The notes under the pieces were generated by a model. The model was not told where the DNA came from. It saw nothing but the letters and a program-made list of their open reading frames with translations, and ran no database searches. Of a DNA stretch of 38,426 nt, positions 1-8,774 are shown one piece after another; the first letter of the stretch is position 1, and each line of letters opens with the position of its first letter. Location of the stretch: assembly GCA_013373125.1 (NCBI GenBank), contig JABXIK010000002.1:1-38426 (forward strand), written 5' to 3'. The position numbers and the translations under genes were made by a program. This DNA comes from Gammaproteobacteria bacterium (GTDB lineage: Bacteria > Pseudomonadota > Gammaproteobacteria > Pseudomonadales > Oceanobacteraceae).

Positions 1-78
1 CGTTAGCATGGTTTGATACAGAGTTAAGATACTTTAACTCACATCCAAGATCAGGTTTTCAATGAATCGAAAGCCATC

Positions 79-116
79 AAAAAGCCCAGGCCTCTCGTAG
101 GTACTGGGCTTTTTTG
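79..116 (+). terminator. Rho-independent terminator, repeat copy A
   Basis: AAAGCCCAG (81-89) pairs with CTGGGCTTT (104-112), followed by a T-run. It probably ends a transcript entering from the left of the window, perhaps ssrA. Confidence 0.75.
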
Positions 117-144
117 TAGCTGATTTCAGACGTGTTGGCCCTAA

Positions 145-177
145 CAAGGGTTCAGGGTTCGCCCGCCGTCTCCACCA
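145..177 (+). pseudogene. tmRNA/tRNA-like 3' end fragment (ssrA-tail-like)
   Basis: The segment ending at 177 reads CCCGCCGTCTCCACCA, which looks like the acceptor strand plus CCA of a gammaproteobacterial tmRNA. The upstream bases contain GGGTTC and GGTTCG, but they do not fold into a regular 5-bp T-arm. No 5' tRNA-like half or tag-peptide region is present, so this is a fragment and not a working RNA gene. Integrases often use the ssrA 3' end as an attachment site, so this may be a duplicated att half. The identification rests on motif resemblance only. Confidence 0.45.
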
Positions 178-270
178 AATTTTGCTAACACGTTAGCATG
201 GTTTGATACAGAGTTAAGATACTTTAACTCACATCCAAGATCAGGTTTTCGATGAATCGAAAGCCATCAA

Positions 271-308
271 AAAAGCCCAGGCCCTTTTTTAGGCTCTGGG
301 CTTTTTTG
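271..308 (+). terminator. Rho-independent terminator, repeat copy B
   Basis: AAAAGCCCAG (271-280) pairs with CTGGGCTTTT (296-305), with a T-rich tail. The loop differs from copy A, so the two terminators have diverged in the loop while keeping the stem. The stretch 309-435 that follows contains nothing I can identify. Confidence 0.8.
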
Positions 309-435
309 TATCCAAACAGAACTCAGATATTGGCCGGTTGTAGACGCAAGGGTCACTAAACCAAATCATCCCAACTTTGAAACTAGCCAATTTGATTGCT
401 TTATGAAGCTTTAATTTTCAATTAGCTAACAATCA

Positions 436-461
436 AAAGGCCAACCAATTGGTTAGCCTTT
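436..461 (-). terminator. Hairpin after the lipoprotein gene
   Basis: Positions 436-461 form a near-perfect inverted repeat centred on CCAATTGG with arms AAAGGC/GCCTTT and one mismatch. It lies about 20 bp past the stop of the minus-strand lipoprotein gene. The T-tract on the minus strand is weak, so termination is only likely. Confidence 0.5.
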
Positions 462-482
462 GGGTTTATATTTCCATTGAAC

Positions 483-2198
483 TTATTGTGGAAGTTCCTC
501 CAATCCACACTCATCAAGCTCTGAATCACAAGATTCAAAATGAGGGAATGATCCTTCTTCTCGGGTGATCTTAATGTCATCCAGCAGCCAACCTCTAAAG
601 CCGTTGAAAAGCTCATCAACAGTGACAAACACAAACCGTAATTTAACGTTATGTTCTTCCGCTAGATGAGAAATATCGATAGGCTCTTGTGTTGTCCACA
701 CAGGTGCTCGATTAAAGCCACGATTACTAAATGGAATTGGGTCTCGAATTAACTCTCCAGATTCCGGATCACTTAATGGATTTAAGCGAGCCAAGTCATT
801 CCAGGTCATGCCGCCATCTATACTCGTTTCGATAATTAATAAATCAAAGCCATTTTCATTGGGATTAACCGATTCAATCTCCCACCAAGTTTTAAAGGTT
901 AATGCCAACGGCCCCATCTCATTACTAAGATCAATTGTTGGAGAAACAATGGCACCGCCGTTTTCAATACGAGATGTACCGCCATCTAGGTTTTCATCAA
1001 TGATTTCTGGTTCTTCAATAGCCACCGCGTTAACTGAAAGTGCTTGTGGCACTTCATTTGAAATCAAGTCTCCTAAGAAATTACCTTGACCCACATCACC
1101 ACCACTAGCTTGACCATACCAACACGCTTTTTGGTCTATAGGATTCGGTACAAAACCAGTTGAGACATCATCCGGTGCAAGCAACACAAAACCGGCTTCA
1201 AGCGCTGCATTTTTTATGTCTAAACCTGCTTCATGGCTATGCCATAGATTCGTCATATATTCAGGCTCTTCGATAACGGCAATCGCAGCGGCTACAGCTT
1301 CGCCTTCATTAAAACCATATGTACCATAGGATAAGTCCTGCTTCTCCCAGCTACCACAGACAGCATCGGTTGATAGTTGCTCAAAATTTTCAAGATAAAC
1401 AAGGTTATCTGTCGCACCGTTATTATCTTCCAGTGCGAAATTTTTTCCGATAAATGCAAGTGCTGACGTTGGGTCAAATTCAACCGTTAAGGTTTCATAT
1501 CCATCTTTAATTACTCTGAGCTTAGCGACTTTCATGGCCGCTAATTTATCTAAGGAAACATTAATGATTAATGTATATTCACCTTCTTCATTAGTAATGT
1601 CAGACGCTACCGCTCCATTGGTGGCATCACCGCCAGATATTTCAATCTGTACGCCAGACACAGGACCTTCATCATCAAAAATAACGCCACTTATGGATGC
1701 GAAAATACCTGTGTTATTTCCTTCACCATCTTGCAAAGAAATCACACTATCAGATTCAGTCACAACAACAGGCGCAGCAATGGTAGCCGACTCATCTGCA
1801 TTTTGATCTTGAATCACAATCGTACTGGTAACTGTCACACCACCAACAGTTATGGTTAACGTGTATGAACCCGGAGCCAAATCATCAATCACCAATTGCC
1901 CATTGGCATCTGTAGTTACTACGCTTATTAAGGAGGCCTGTAGACTTGCTACATTTTCAATCTCACCGGCATCTTCTATCTCTTCTTCAGTTTCATCCGA
2001 AACAATCGTGACAGAAGCGTTTTGAAGTGGTTTACCTGTCGCGTCTACTAAAGTCAGGCTATTCAGTGTTTTTATTTCTGGGGTGTAGGGTTCGGGAGTG
2101 TTAGGTTCAGGAGCGTCATTGGATGAATCCGAAGCCGAACCACATCCACTCAAAAATACAGTCAGCAAAATTCCCACTAACCAAATCGACTTTTTCAT
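483..2198 (-). CDS. Secreted lipoprotein with carboxypeptidase-regulatory-like domains
   Basis: This is a 571-aa protein with a lipoprotein signal (LSGC, lipidated Cys19), so it is probably anchored in the outer membrane. Residues ~43-140 and ~160-260 each look like a CarboxypepD_reg / Ig-like beta-sandwich module (DATGKPLQNASVTI…GSYTLTITVGG, then DDEGPVSGVQIEISGG). The C-terminal half (~280-560) has a jelly-roll flavour: INGFRGW-type sequence before LLDDIKI resembles the end of MAM or immune-inhibitor-A-like domains. Extracellular Cys residues near the C-terminus could form disulfides. The start is supported by AAGGA 8 bp upstream. No catalytic motif is visible. The gene stands alone between hairpins. 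A surface-binding or adhesion role is a guess. Confidence 0.8.
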   Translation of the reverse strand: MKKSIWLVGILLTVFLSGCGSASDSSNDAPEPNTPEPYTPEIKTLNSLTLVDATGKPLQNASVTIVSDETEEEIEDAGEIENVASLQASLISVVTTDANGQLVIDDLAPGSYTLTITVGGVTVTSTIVIQDQNADESATIAAPVVVTESDSVISLQDGEGNNTGIFASISGVIFDDEGPVSGVQIEISGGDATNGAVASDITNEEGEYTLIINVSLDKLAAMKVAKLRVIKDGYETLTVEFDPTSALAFIGKNFALEDNNGATDNLVYLENFEQLSTDAVCGSWEKQDLSYGTYGFNEGEAVAAAIAVIEEPEYMTNLWHSHEAGLDIKNAALEAGFVLLAPDDVSTGFVPNPIDQKACWYGQASGGDVGQGNFLGDLISNEVPQALSVNAVAIEEPEIIDENLDGGTSRIENGGAIVSPTIDLSNEMGPLALTFKTWWEIESVNPNENGFDLLIIETSIDGGMTWNDLARLNPLSDPESGELIRDPIPFSNRGFNRAPVWTTQEPIDISHLAEEHNVKLRFVFVTVDELFNGFRGWLLDDIKITREEGSFPHFESCDSELDECGLEELPQ

Positions 2199-2322
2199 AA
2201 TTAAGTCCTTTTAATTACCTTTTAAAATTTGACCAAATGATCGGCGAACATCTTATGCCAATGATCATATGATTCAATTAAAGGGCTCATAAAGTTGAAG
2301 AGATGGTACTTTTGACTTAGGC

Positions 2323-2721
2323 CTAATCTCGATTAAGCTCGGACCTTAGCCAATCTAATGCGCTGCCTTCATCTATAAAATATTGAATATTTTGTTCAAG
2401 GCGAGATGGGGAAAGTTTGTCGATGATTGCCTTATGAGCTTTAGATGTGAGTACCATGGCTTTGGCCACGAGTTTTTGAGTGTTAAGCCACTGGTTATAT
2501 TCTTCTAACACCACATAGGCTTCAGGTGTGCCGCCGGATAGCTGTAAATCATCAATCAGAATGGCAAACGGCTCGCCTTGCATTTGAGCTACACATTCAC
2601 GAATTTCATTGGTAATACGACGTGCGCCATGCTCATTGAATAGACCAATAAAGCGAGCGGTAATGATACCCTCATGCAAAAAGACTTCCCTGTCTCCATG
2701 AATGTGTTTGCTTTGCGTCAT
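2323..2721 (-). CDS. Small STAS/SpoIIAA-like hypothetical protein
   Basis: A soluble protein of 132 aa if it starts at the ATG at 2721, or 149 aa if it starts at 2772. The shorter start fits the beginning of the conserved-looking part (HGDREVFLHEG). No start has a convincing ribosome-binding site. The pattern of beta strand, a helix spanning NEHGARRITNEIRECVAQM, then FAILIDDLQL and AKAMVLTS resembles the STAS-like SpoIIAA fold found in many marine proteobacteria. It lies 119 bp downstream of the hydroxylase gene on the same strand with no obvious terminator between, so read-through from that operon is possible. The function is unknown. Confidence 0.6.
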   Translation of the reverse strand: MTQSKHIHGDREVFLHEGIITARFIGLFNEHGARRITNEIRECVAQMQGEPFAILIDDLQLSGGTPEAYVVLEEYNQWLNTQKLVAKAMVLTSKAHKAIIDKLSPSRLEQNIQYFIDEGSALDWLRSELNRD

Positions 2722-2840
2722 GTTCTGTCCAATGGTCATACATCTATTAAAGTATAACCCAAAGCGCGTCATCCTACCTATTCAGATATACCTGTACCTT
2801 TTAGATGCTGACCGACATCAAACTTGTGAATATTTTAGAG

Positions 2841-4019
2841 TCATCTTGGCACAGTCCGTGAGCGATTCGCATCTAAGAAGGCTTTCATTCCACTTTTTGC
2901 ATTGGCTTCATGGGCGAGAATCAGCTCTTCTTGGGAGGCATATTTTTCATCCCATTCAAGCACCTTAGGCGTCATCAATTTATGCCATAAAGGTGGAATC
3001 AAGGCGATGACAATTGTTGTTAAGTAACCACTGATCATCATGGGTGCATCCGGAAATGGCTTAAGGTCTTGGTATGGCACTTCCCCTTGCGCATGGTGAT
3101 GGGAATGACGAGTCAGATTAAACATGGTCCATGAACTCACGCGTTTATTTGTATTCCAAGAATGCCGTGGTTGCACTGGGGTTTGTGGATTTCGCACCAT
3201 TCCGTAGTGCTCCATGTAATTCACAATTTCTAATAGTGCTTTACCCCAAAGCGCACACACAATGAAATACAACATGGTTTCAATTCCGCCCATCCAATAA
3301 GCCACGAGCACCAAAAACACACTCATGGCATGACCACGAATAAACGCATTGGCAAAAGGATTTTTGGTTTGCTGTTTTCGCTTAAGACGTTTCATTTCGA
3401 TTTTCCATGCACTGATGTTGCCTTTAATAGTGGATGCCAATACATGGAAATACACATTGCGTCCTCGTGGCGCAGTGGCTGGATCTTCTTTCGTAGAAAC
3501 ATATCTATGATGGCCATACACATGCTCAATTGAAAAAATGGTGTCAAAACTGAACGCCATCAACCAACGACCAATTAACAATGAAACTGTATCCCACGTT
3601 CTGTGCGTCAACTCATGTCCAGTAATGGTGCCAATGACGCCAATCATAAGCCCAGTTAAAATCACCGCAGAAACATGATGCAACCCACTGGTTTGCTCCC
3701 TGGCGGCGAGTACATCATATCCTGTCATGTGTGTGAGCCATTGGCCAAAACCCAATACATCCTCGGAGCTAAATGACCACACTGACGCAAACGTTATCAA
3801 GCATATGAGCGGCAGTGCCATCCATAATTGAATCGTTAAAATTTTTGGAAACTGGTAGTCAGGCACACTGGTATCATCCCCTAAGAATGCATCACCCAAA
3901 ATATAAATACCTAAAATGACGGCCAAGCCGATTGATATCCACATTCCGCCAGCAAGAAAGGCGATGACCGATGCGAAGCCGATCAAATGGAAGGTAAAGA
4001 ACTTTAAATAATGAAACAT
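2841..4019 (-). CDS. alkB: AlkB/XylM-type membrane diiron hydroxylase
   Basis: A 392-aa integral membrane monooxygenase predicted to hydroxylate a terminal methyl group of an alkane or alkylbenzene using O2. The full histidine set of the family is visible: HELTH (135-139), HVYGHH (166-171), the NYMEHYG box (His271) and RHSHHH (304-309). At least four hydrophobic segments precede or separate these boxes. The C-terminal part (IPPLWHKLMTPKVLEWDEKY) resembles XylM more than classical AlkB, whereas LTRHSHHHA is AlkB-like, so substrate type cannot be settled from sequence. A strong AAGGAG lies 8 bp upstream. It follows its reductase gene by 15 bp in one operon. No rubredoxin gene is present nearby. 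Confidence 0.88.
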   Translation of the reverse strand: MFHYLKFFTFHLIGFASVIAFLAGGMWISIGLAVILGIYILGDAFLGDDTSVPDYQFPKILTIQLWMALPLICLITFASVWSFSSEDVLGFGQWLTHMTGYDVLAAREQTSGLHHVSAVILTGLMIGVIGTITGHELTHRTWDTVSLLIGRWLMAFSFDTIFSIEHVYGHHRYVSTKEDPATAPRGRNVYFHVLASTIKGNISAWKIEMKRLKRKQQTKNPFANAFIRGHAMSVFLVLVAYWMGGIETMLYFIVCALWGKALLEIVNYMEHYGMVRNPQTPVQPRHSWNTNKRVSSWTMFNLTRHSHHHAQGEVPYQDLKPFPDAPMMISGYLTTIVIALIPPLWHKLMTPKVLEWDEKYASQEELILAHEANAKSGMKAFLDANRSRTVPR

Positions 4020-4034
4020 AATTTATTCTCCTTA

Positions 4035-5078
4035 TTATTTTTGATGTACTTTTTTAGTGGGAATAACATAAGACTGATCGATAAATCGATCAGCATAGAT
4101 AGCGTTTGCATCAACGCCTTTTTCAATTAATAAATCACACGCCGAGTCGATCATTATGGGTGGGCCACACAAATAAACCGACGTATTTTCAAGATTTAAA
4201 ACCGAGATAAGTGCGGTCACCATGCCACGATCACCAGTCCAATCACTATCGAGGGGCTCATCTGACAGCATGGGAAAAAAATTAAACGAAGTGGGCCATT
4301 TCAACTGCAATGTATTGATCGCATCCAGTGCATATAAATCTTGCTGTGTGCGTGCTGCAAAAATTAAATTCACTTCAGGTGGGTTTGGTTTTTGAATGGC
4401 GTCTTCGAGCATGGCAAGGATCGGAGCCAAACCACTGCCACCTGCGATCATGAGAACTTTCTCCTCTTCAGAACGTAACCAGAAATCGCCTTTAGGTCCT
4501 TGCACTGTGACTTTTTTATCCACTAAAGACTCGCCTTGTAACCGAGAGGTAAATGCACCATCAGGCACATGCTTAATAAAAAACGTTACCTTGCCATCTG
4601 GCTGCTTCGGTGTGGCAAATGAATAACTGCGCGATACTTGTGGTGCGTCGTCTAACGATAGCTGGGCGTATTGTCCAGCCTTGTAATTGACACTCTGCTC
4701 TAACTGCACCACCACCTGTGAAATATTATGGGTTATCAAGCTTTGCTCAACGATGCGACCCTGCACGGATTTAAACTGGGTGCCTGCCAACTCAACTTCG
4801 ATGGTGACATGCGTCTTGGGCACACTTTGGCACGCCAATATGTAACCGGCGTCTAATTCGGCGTCCGATAAGATATACCCAATGTCGGTCAGCTCTTTTA
4901 CTTCGCCTTCCACTAATCGGCATTTACACGAAGCGCAACCTCCTACGCGACAACTATGAGGGAACTCAATATTTTCTCTTATGGCCGCCTGCAAGATCGT
5001 TTCATTACTGGCCACGCTAATGGTTTGATGATTAATCGTCGCCAATTTTGGCGCTTTGGGTCGGAACAATGAAAACAT
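4035..5078 (-). CDS. Ferredoxin-ferredoxin reductase fusion (XylA-like electron donor)
   Basis: A 347-aa electron-transfer protein that should pass electrons from NAD(P)H to the neighbouring hydroxylase. Residues 1-95 form a plant-type 2Fe-2S ferredoxin with ligands Cys43, Cys48, Cys51 and Cys83 (CRVGGCASC). Residues ~105-200 are the FAD-binding barrel with RSYS at 150-153. Residues ~205-340 are the NAD(P)-binding lobe with GGSGLAP at 213-219 and CGPP at 304-307. Length and domain order match XylA of xylene monooxygenase (about 350 aa). It is the first gene of the two-gene operon and is divergent from the AraC regulator. GAGG precedes the ATG. Confidence 0.9.
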   Translation of the reverse strand: MFSLFRPKAPKLATINHQTISVASNETILQAAIRENIEFPHSCRVGGCASCKCRLVEGEVKELTDIGYILSDAELDAGYILACQSVPKTHVTIEVELAGTQFKSVQGRIVEQSLITHNISQVVVQLEQSVNYKAGQYAQLSLDDAPQVSRSYSFATPKQPDGKVTFFIKHVPDGAFTSRLQGESLVDKKVTVQGPKGDFWLRSEEEKVLMIAGGSGLAPILAMLEDAIQKPNPPEVNLIFAARTQQDLYALDAINTLQLKWPTSFNFFPMLSDEPLDSDWTGDRGMVTALISVLNLENTSVYLCGPPIMIDSACDLLIEKGVDANAIYADRFIDQSYVIPTKKVHQK

Positions 5079-5128
5079 TCTGCAGCCTCTTTTATTAGAA
5101 GCATTTAGTTTTCAACATTACTCGCCAA

Positions 5129-5175
5129 TGTATAAGTTCATCCATTGACATCCATGGGTCATTTATTGACAATCC
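5129..5175. promoter_or_regulatory. Putative AraC-type operator and hydroxylase promoter
   Basis: In the 101-bp divergent intergenic region, ATTGACATCC (5144-5153) and ATTGACAATCC (5165-5175) are direct repeats whose starts are 21 bp apart, two helical turns, as in AraC-family sites. On the minus strand TATACA (5134-5129) could be the -10 of the reductase/hydroxylase operon. The -35 position would then fall at 5152-5157, touching the nearer repeat, the usual geometry for class II activation. This is inference from spacing and has not been tested. Confidence 0.5.
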
Positions 5176-5179
5176 TTGC

Positions 5180-6190
5180 ATGACGTCCGATACCATCACC
5201 TTGCCTCATTTCTACATCGAGCAAATCATTCAGCTGGTGAAAAACAATCAGGTGGATACCGAAGCTTGGTTACGCACACTGGCATTTCCCAGCATTCACA
5301 ATGAAAGTAACGTCACGTTATCTTGGGCTTTGTTTCGTCAGTTTCTATTAGATGCGCAGCGCTATACGCAAGAGCCTCATATAGGACTGTTAATTGGTGA
5401 ACGCTTAGCAGTAAACAGTCACGGTATTTTAAGTTTTGCCGCCATTAACTGCTCCACCACTCGTCAACTGTTTGAAGTGGTGGCTCAATTCATTCCTCTG
5501 CGAACCGATCTACTGACCATTACCTGTCGTGAATCTGCCAATTCATTCACTGTACAATTTCTCCAACCCAGAGCATTGGGGGACATGCAGGCGATTATTA
5601 TGGAAGCCATCCTATTAGCCATTCGTAATATCGTGGAGTTTGTGAGCATGGGTCTATCACCCATTGAATATGTGGCTCTGCCTTATGCAACACCGGATGA
5701 CTCGGCGTTTATCGAAAGTATGTTTCATTGTCCAGTGCATTTCGAACAAGACTGGTGTGGTTTTCAAATTCCCGTTCACGCCATCGACACGCCACTAAAA
5801 ATGGCGAACCCACAAAGCTTTAATGAGGCGCTCAATATCTGTAATCAAGAATTAGAAAAAGTCGCTCACCACACATCGCTAAGCGCCCAAGTACGAAAAT
5901 TCATTTTAGCCACTAACAATGTATTTCCATCTTTAGACTATACCGCCCGACATTTTCATATGACCCCACGCACTCTGCATCGACGCTTGCTTGAAGAAGG
6001 CACGTCATTTAAACAGCTACTCGAAAGTATTCGCCACTCATTAGCGACTCAATATTTACTCAGTGGCCACATGCAAATCCAAGAAATCGCCTATGCGCTT
6101 GGCTATTCCGATATTGCCAACTTCAGACGTGCATTTAAGCGTTGGGAAGGCGTGAGTCCTTCTGTCTTTATTCAACACTCTCAGACCTAG
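5180..6190 (+). CDS. AraC-family transcriptional regulator
   Basis: A 336-aa regulator with an N-terminal ligand-binding domain of the AraC-arabinose-binding-like (OruR/ArgR-type) family (~20-205) and a C-terminal double helix-turn-helix (~240-336). The second HTH contains IQEIAYALGYSDIANFRRAF and ends GVSPSVF, the usual AraC signature. It is transcribed away from the reductase/hydroxylase operon and is most simply its activator, responding to the hydrocarbon or an oxidised product. Direct repeats just upstream of its own start suggest autoregulation as well. The ATG at 5180 leaves little room for a ribosome-binding site other than AATCC, so start choice is moderately certain. Confidence 0.88.
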   Translation: MTSDTITLPHFYIEQIIQLVKNNQVDTEAWLRTLAFPSIHNESNVTLSWALFRQFLLDAQRYTQEPHIGLLIGERLAVNSHGILSFAAINCSTTRQLFEVVAQFIPLRTDLLTITCRESANSFTVQFLQPRALGDMQAIIMEAILLAIRNIVEFVSMGLSPIEYVALPYATPDDSAFIESMFHCPVHFEQDWCGFQIPVHAIDTPLKMANPQSFNEALNICNQELEKVAHHTSLSAQVRKFILATNNVFPSLDYTARHFHMTPRTLHRRLLEEGTSFKQLLESIRHSLATQYLLSGHMQIQEIAYALGYSDIANFRRAFKRWEGVSPSVFIQHSQT

Positions 6191-6273
6191 CTTCCAATCT
6201 CATCCATACGGCACTTTCTGCCAAACCCGCTAAGCTTAAAAGATCATTCATATTAACCAGGTGAGGAATCGCT

Positions 6274-8718
6274 ATGTTTTGGGTTTTGCTATTGGTCACC
6301 CTAGTGGCATTAATCTTTGTGATGCGCCGAGAGCTAGGGGCTTTGGCAGGTATTTTGGTACTAGTGGGCATGGGATTGGCCAGTGCGGCAACCGGTCATA
6401 AACTGTTTGCCATGATCTTATATATCGGCGCCGTAGTGCTGGCATTAACTGGCATTGGTGTTTTCCGCCGTATGTGGCTTACCCCAAGCTTGTTTGCCAT
6501 GTTCAAGCGAGTGGCACCCAAGGTATCCGCTACCGAACAAGTGGCGTTAGATGCAGGCACCGTCAGTTGGGATGGTGAATTATTTTCCGGCAAACCCAAT
6601 TGGCAAAAACTACTAGAAAATAGCTACACAGGTTTAACCGCAGAAGAACAGGCATTTGTTGATAAGCAATGCACTGAAGCCATATCCAAATGCAACGCCT
6701 GGGATGTGGCAGTTGAGCGAGCCGATTTACCCAAAGAGGTATGGGATTACATCAAGAAAGAAGGCTTCTTAGGCATGATTATTCCTAAGTCTTATGGCGG
6801 CTTAGAATTCTCGGCAAAAGCGCAATCGGCGGTATTACAAAAACTGTCTGGCAATGAAATGCTCATGGTGTCTGTGGGGGTACCCAACTCGTTAGGCCCT
6901 GGGGAATTGCTATTAAAGTACGGCACCCAAGAACAAAAAGATCATTACCTACCAAGACTCGCCGATGGACGTGAGATCCCTTGCTTTGGCTTAACCGGGC
7001 CGCGCGCCGGTTCCGATGCCACATCATTACCGGATACAGGCATCGTATGTAAAGGCCAATTCGAAGGCAAAGAAGTCATCGGCTTAAAACTGAATTTTGA
7101 AAAGCGTTGGATTACCCTCGCCCCCATTGCCACTGTGGTGGGCTTAGCGTTCCGCATGTTTGACCCAGACAATTTATTAGGCAAAGGCAAAGATCGCGGT
7201 ATTACCTGTGCACTGGTGCCAAGGGATACACAAGGAATGGAAATTGGTCGTCGTCACTGTCCTATTGGCGGCCCATTCTTAAACGGTCCCATTAAAGGTA
7301 AAGACGTTTTTATCCCACTGGACTACATCATTGGCGGCGAAGCCATGGCCGGTGAGGGCTGGCGCATGCTGGTTGAGTGTTTGTCAGTAGGTCGCTGTAT
7401 TACCTTGCCATCCGGCGCTGCCGGTGCGGGCGCTTATGCCATGGGTACTAGCGGTGGCTTTACCCGAGTGCGCCGTCAATTCAATACCCCAGTTGCGGAC
7501 ATGGAAGGGGTTCAAGAACCGTTAGCGCGTATTACCGCCAATGCTTACATCGCTCAATGTGCGGTGAATCATACCGCCAACATGGTGGATAACGGTGAAA
7601 AACCATCTGTGCCTTCGGCCATTTTAAAGTACCACCTCACCGAAATGCAGCGCGCCATGTTAAGCGACGCCATGGATGTACACGGCGGCAAAGCCGTGAC
7701 CCTTGGTCCGCGTAATTATTTGGGCATAGGCTACAGTGCTAACCCGGTTTCCATTACCGTGGAAGGGGCAAACATCATGACGCGCTCCCTGATGATCTTT
7801 GGACAAGGGGCCATTCGCTGTCACCCTTATGTGTTAGATGAACTAGCCGCCAAAAACAAAGACGACAGTCGCGCATTTGATACCGCCTTTTTCAAACATA
7901 TAGGTTTAATTTTTGGCAATGCCGCGCGCGCGTTTACGTTAGGTTTACGCATCGGCAAAGCTCAGGTGCCATTTGATAACGATGCTAAACCTTATGCACA
8001 AGGGGTTGCACGCTTTAGTGCCGCTTTTGGCTTGTGTGCCGATGCCGCCATGAGCACCTTAGGCGCCGAATTAAAAATGCGCGAACTCATTTCCGCCCGT
8101 TTAGGTGATGTACTTTCTAACATGTACCTAGCCTCCATGGTTCTGAAAAACTGGCACGAAACCGACAAGGTAGACGGTGAAAAAGCTTTAATGCAATACA
8201 GCTTGAATTTACTCATGTATCGCATGGAAAACGCGTTAGATGAATTTTTACAAAATTTGCCGAATCGTTTAGTCGCGAAAGTACTACGTATTCTCACCAT
8301 GCCGTTAGGTCGCCGCTGGGATAAACCCCATGATGATTTAACACGCACGATTGCTAAACTGGCATCCACCGATACGCCTATGCGTAATAAAATGCTAAAA
8401 GGCTGCTGGACCACCCCGGGGAACACTCAGGTCGATAATCCGTTGGCTCGCTATAACGAGTTGCTTAAGGATTACGATAAGGCGGAAGAGTTATATCGCA
8501 GGGTCACCAAGGCTTATGCCAAAGGCAAAATCCCCATGGAAGCCTTACACCCAGAGCAACGAGTCAGTGCGGCACTGAAAGAAAAAATACTCAGCGAAGG
8601 AGAAGCTGAGTTCATGGCGCAATATGAAAAAAATGTATTAGAAATGCTCACCGTAGATGACTTTGCATTCGATGCCTTTGCCAAAAACAAAGATACGATT
8701 ATTAATCACAACCCTTAA
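6274..8718 (+). CDS. fadE: Long-chain acyl-CoA dehydrogenase FadE
   Basis: An 814-aa acyl-CoA dehydrogenase, the same length as E. coli FadE, catalysing the first oxidation step of fatty-acid beta-oxidation. It has two hydrophobic N-terminal segments (residues ~1-58) that should tether it to the inner membrane. The dehydrogenase core (~95-600) includes FGLTGPRAGSDATSLPDTG, and TVEGANIMTRSLMIFGQGAI matches the FadE signature closely. A C-terminal extension of about 200 aa is characteristic of FadE. An AGGTGAGG ribosome-binding site lies before the ATG. It is 83 bp behind the AraC gene on the same strand and ends in a strong terminator. Next to a terminal hydroxylase, it fits the later degradation of the fatty acids produced. 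Confidence 0.95.
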   Translation: MFWVLLLVTLVALIFVMRRELGALAGILVLVGMGLASAATGHKLFAMILYIGAVVLALTGIGVFRRMWLTPSLFAMFKRVAPKVSATEQVALDAGTVSWDGELFSGKPNWQKLLENSYTGLTAEEQAFVDKQCTEAISKCNAWDVAVERADLPKEVWDYIKKEGFLGMIIPKSYGGLEFSAKAQSAVLQKLSGNEMLMVSVGVPNSLGPGELLLKYGTQEQKDHYLPRLADGREIPCFGLTGPRAGSDATSLPDTGIVCKGQFEGKEVIGLKLNFEKRWITLAPIATVVGLAFRMFDPDNLLGKGKDRGITCALVPRDTQGMEIGRRHCPIGGPFLNGPIKGKDVFIPLDYIIGGEAMAGEGWRMLVECLSVGRCITLPSGAAGAGAYAMGTSGGFTRVRRQFNTPVADMEGVQEPLARITANAYIAQCAVNHTANMVDNGEKPSVPSAILKYHLTEMQRAMLSDAMDVHGGKAVTLGPRNYLGIGYSANPVSITVEGANIMTRSLMIFGQGAIRCHPYVLDELAAKNKDDSRAFDTAFFKHIGLIFGNAARAFTLGLRIGKAQVPFDNDAKPYAQGVARFSAAFGLCADAAMSTLGAELKMRELISARLGDVLSNMYLASMVLKNWHETDKVDGEKALMQYSLNLLMYRMENALDEFLQNLPNRLVAKVLRILTMPLGRRWDKPHDDLTRTIAKLASTDTPMRNKMLKGCWTTPGNTQVDNPLARYNELLKDYDKAEELYRRVTKAYAKGKIPMEALHPEQRVSAALKEKILSEGEAEFMAQYEKNVLEMLTVDDFAFDAFAKNKDTIINHNP

Positions 8719-8730
8719 AGTCAGGACGAT

Positions 8731-8760
8731 AAAAAAGCCGCTCAATGAGTGGCTTTTTTT
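8731..8760. terminator. Bidirectional terminator after fadE
   Basis: AAAAAAGCCGCTCA and TGAGTGGCTTTTTTT form a 12-bp stem with a minimal loop and with A/T runs on both sides. It can end fadE from the left and the minus-strand outer-membrane gene from the right. Its stem almost equals that of the terminator at 9445-9473. Confidence 0.9.
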
Positions 8761-8774
8761 CGTGCTAGCAATCA

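Larger units (their letters stand above)
1..283. repeat. 190-bp-spaced direct repeat with hairpins and terminators
   Basis: Positions 1-92 recur at 191-283 with one substitution (61 A versus 251 G) and one inserted A in the run before the terminator. Each copy holds the perfect inverted repeat GAGTTAA/TTAACTC (21-27/34-40 and 211-217/224-230). The second copy adds TTTCGAT/ATCGAAA (247-253/256-262). The junction at 183-198 forms TGCTAAC-AC-GTTAGCA. Both copies run directly into a Rho-independent terminator. The 190 bp period suggests a tandem duplication whose first unit starts left of the window. No protein is predicted from it. Confidence 0.85.

Noticed and set aside
1..283. Possible CRISPR array from the repeated units
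   Set aside because: There are only two copies with 190-bp spacing, units of ~95 bp with terminators, and no cas genes.
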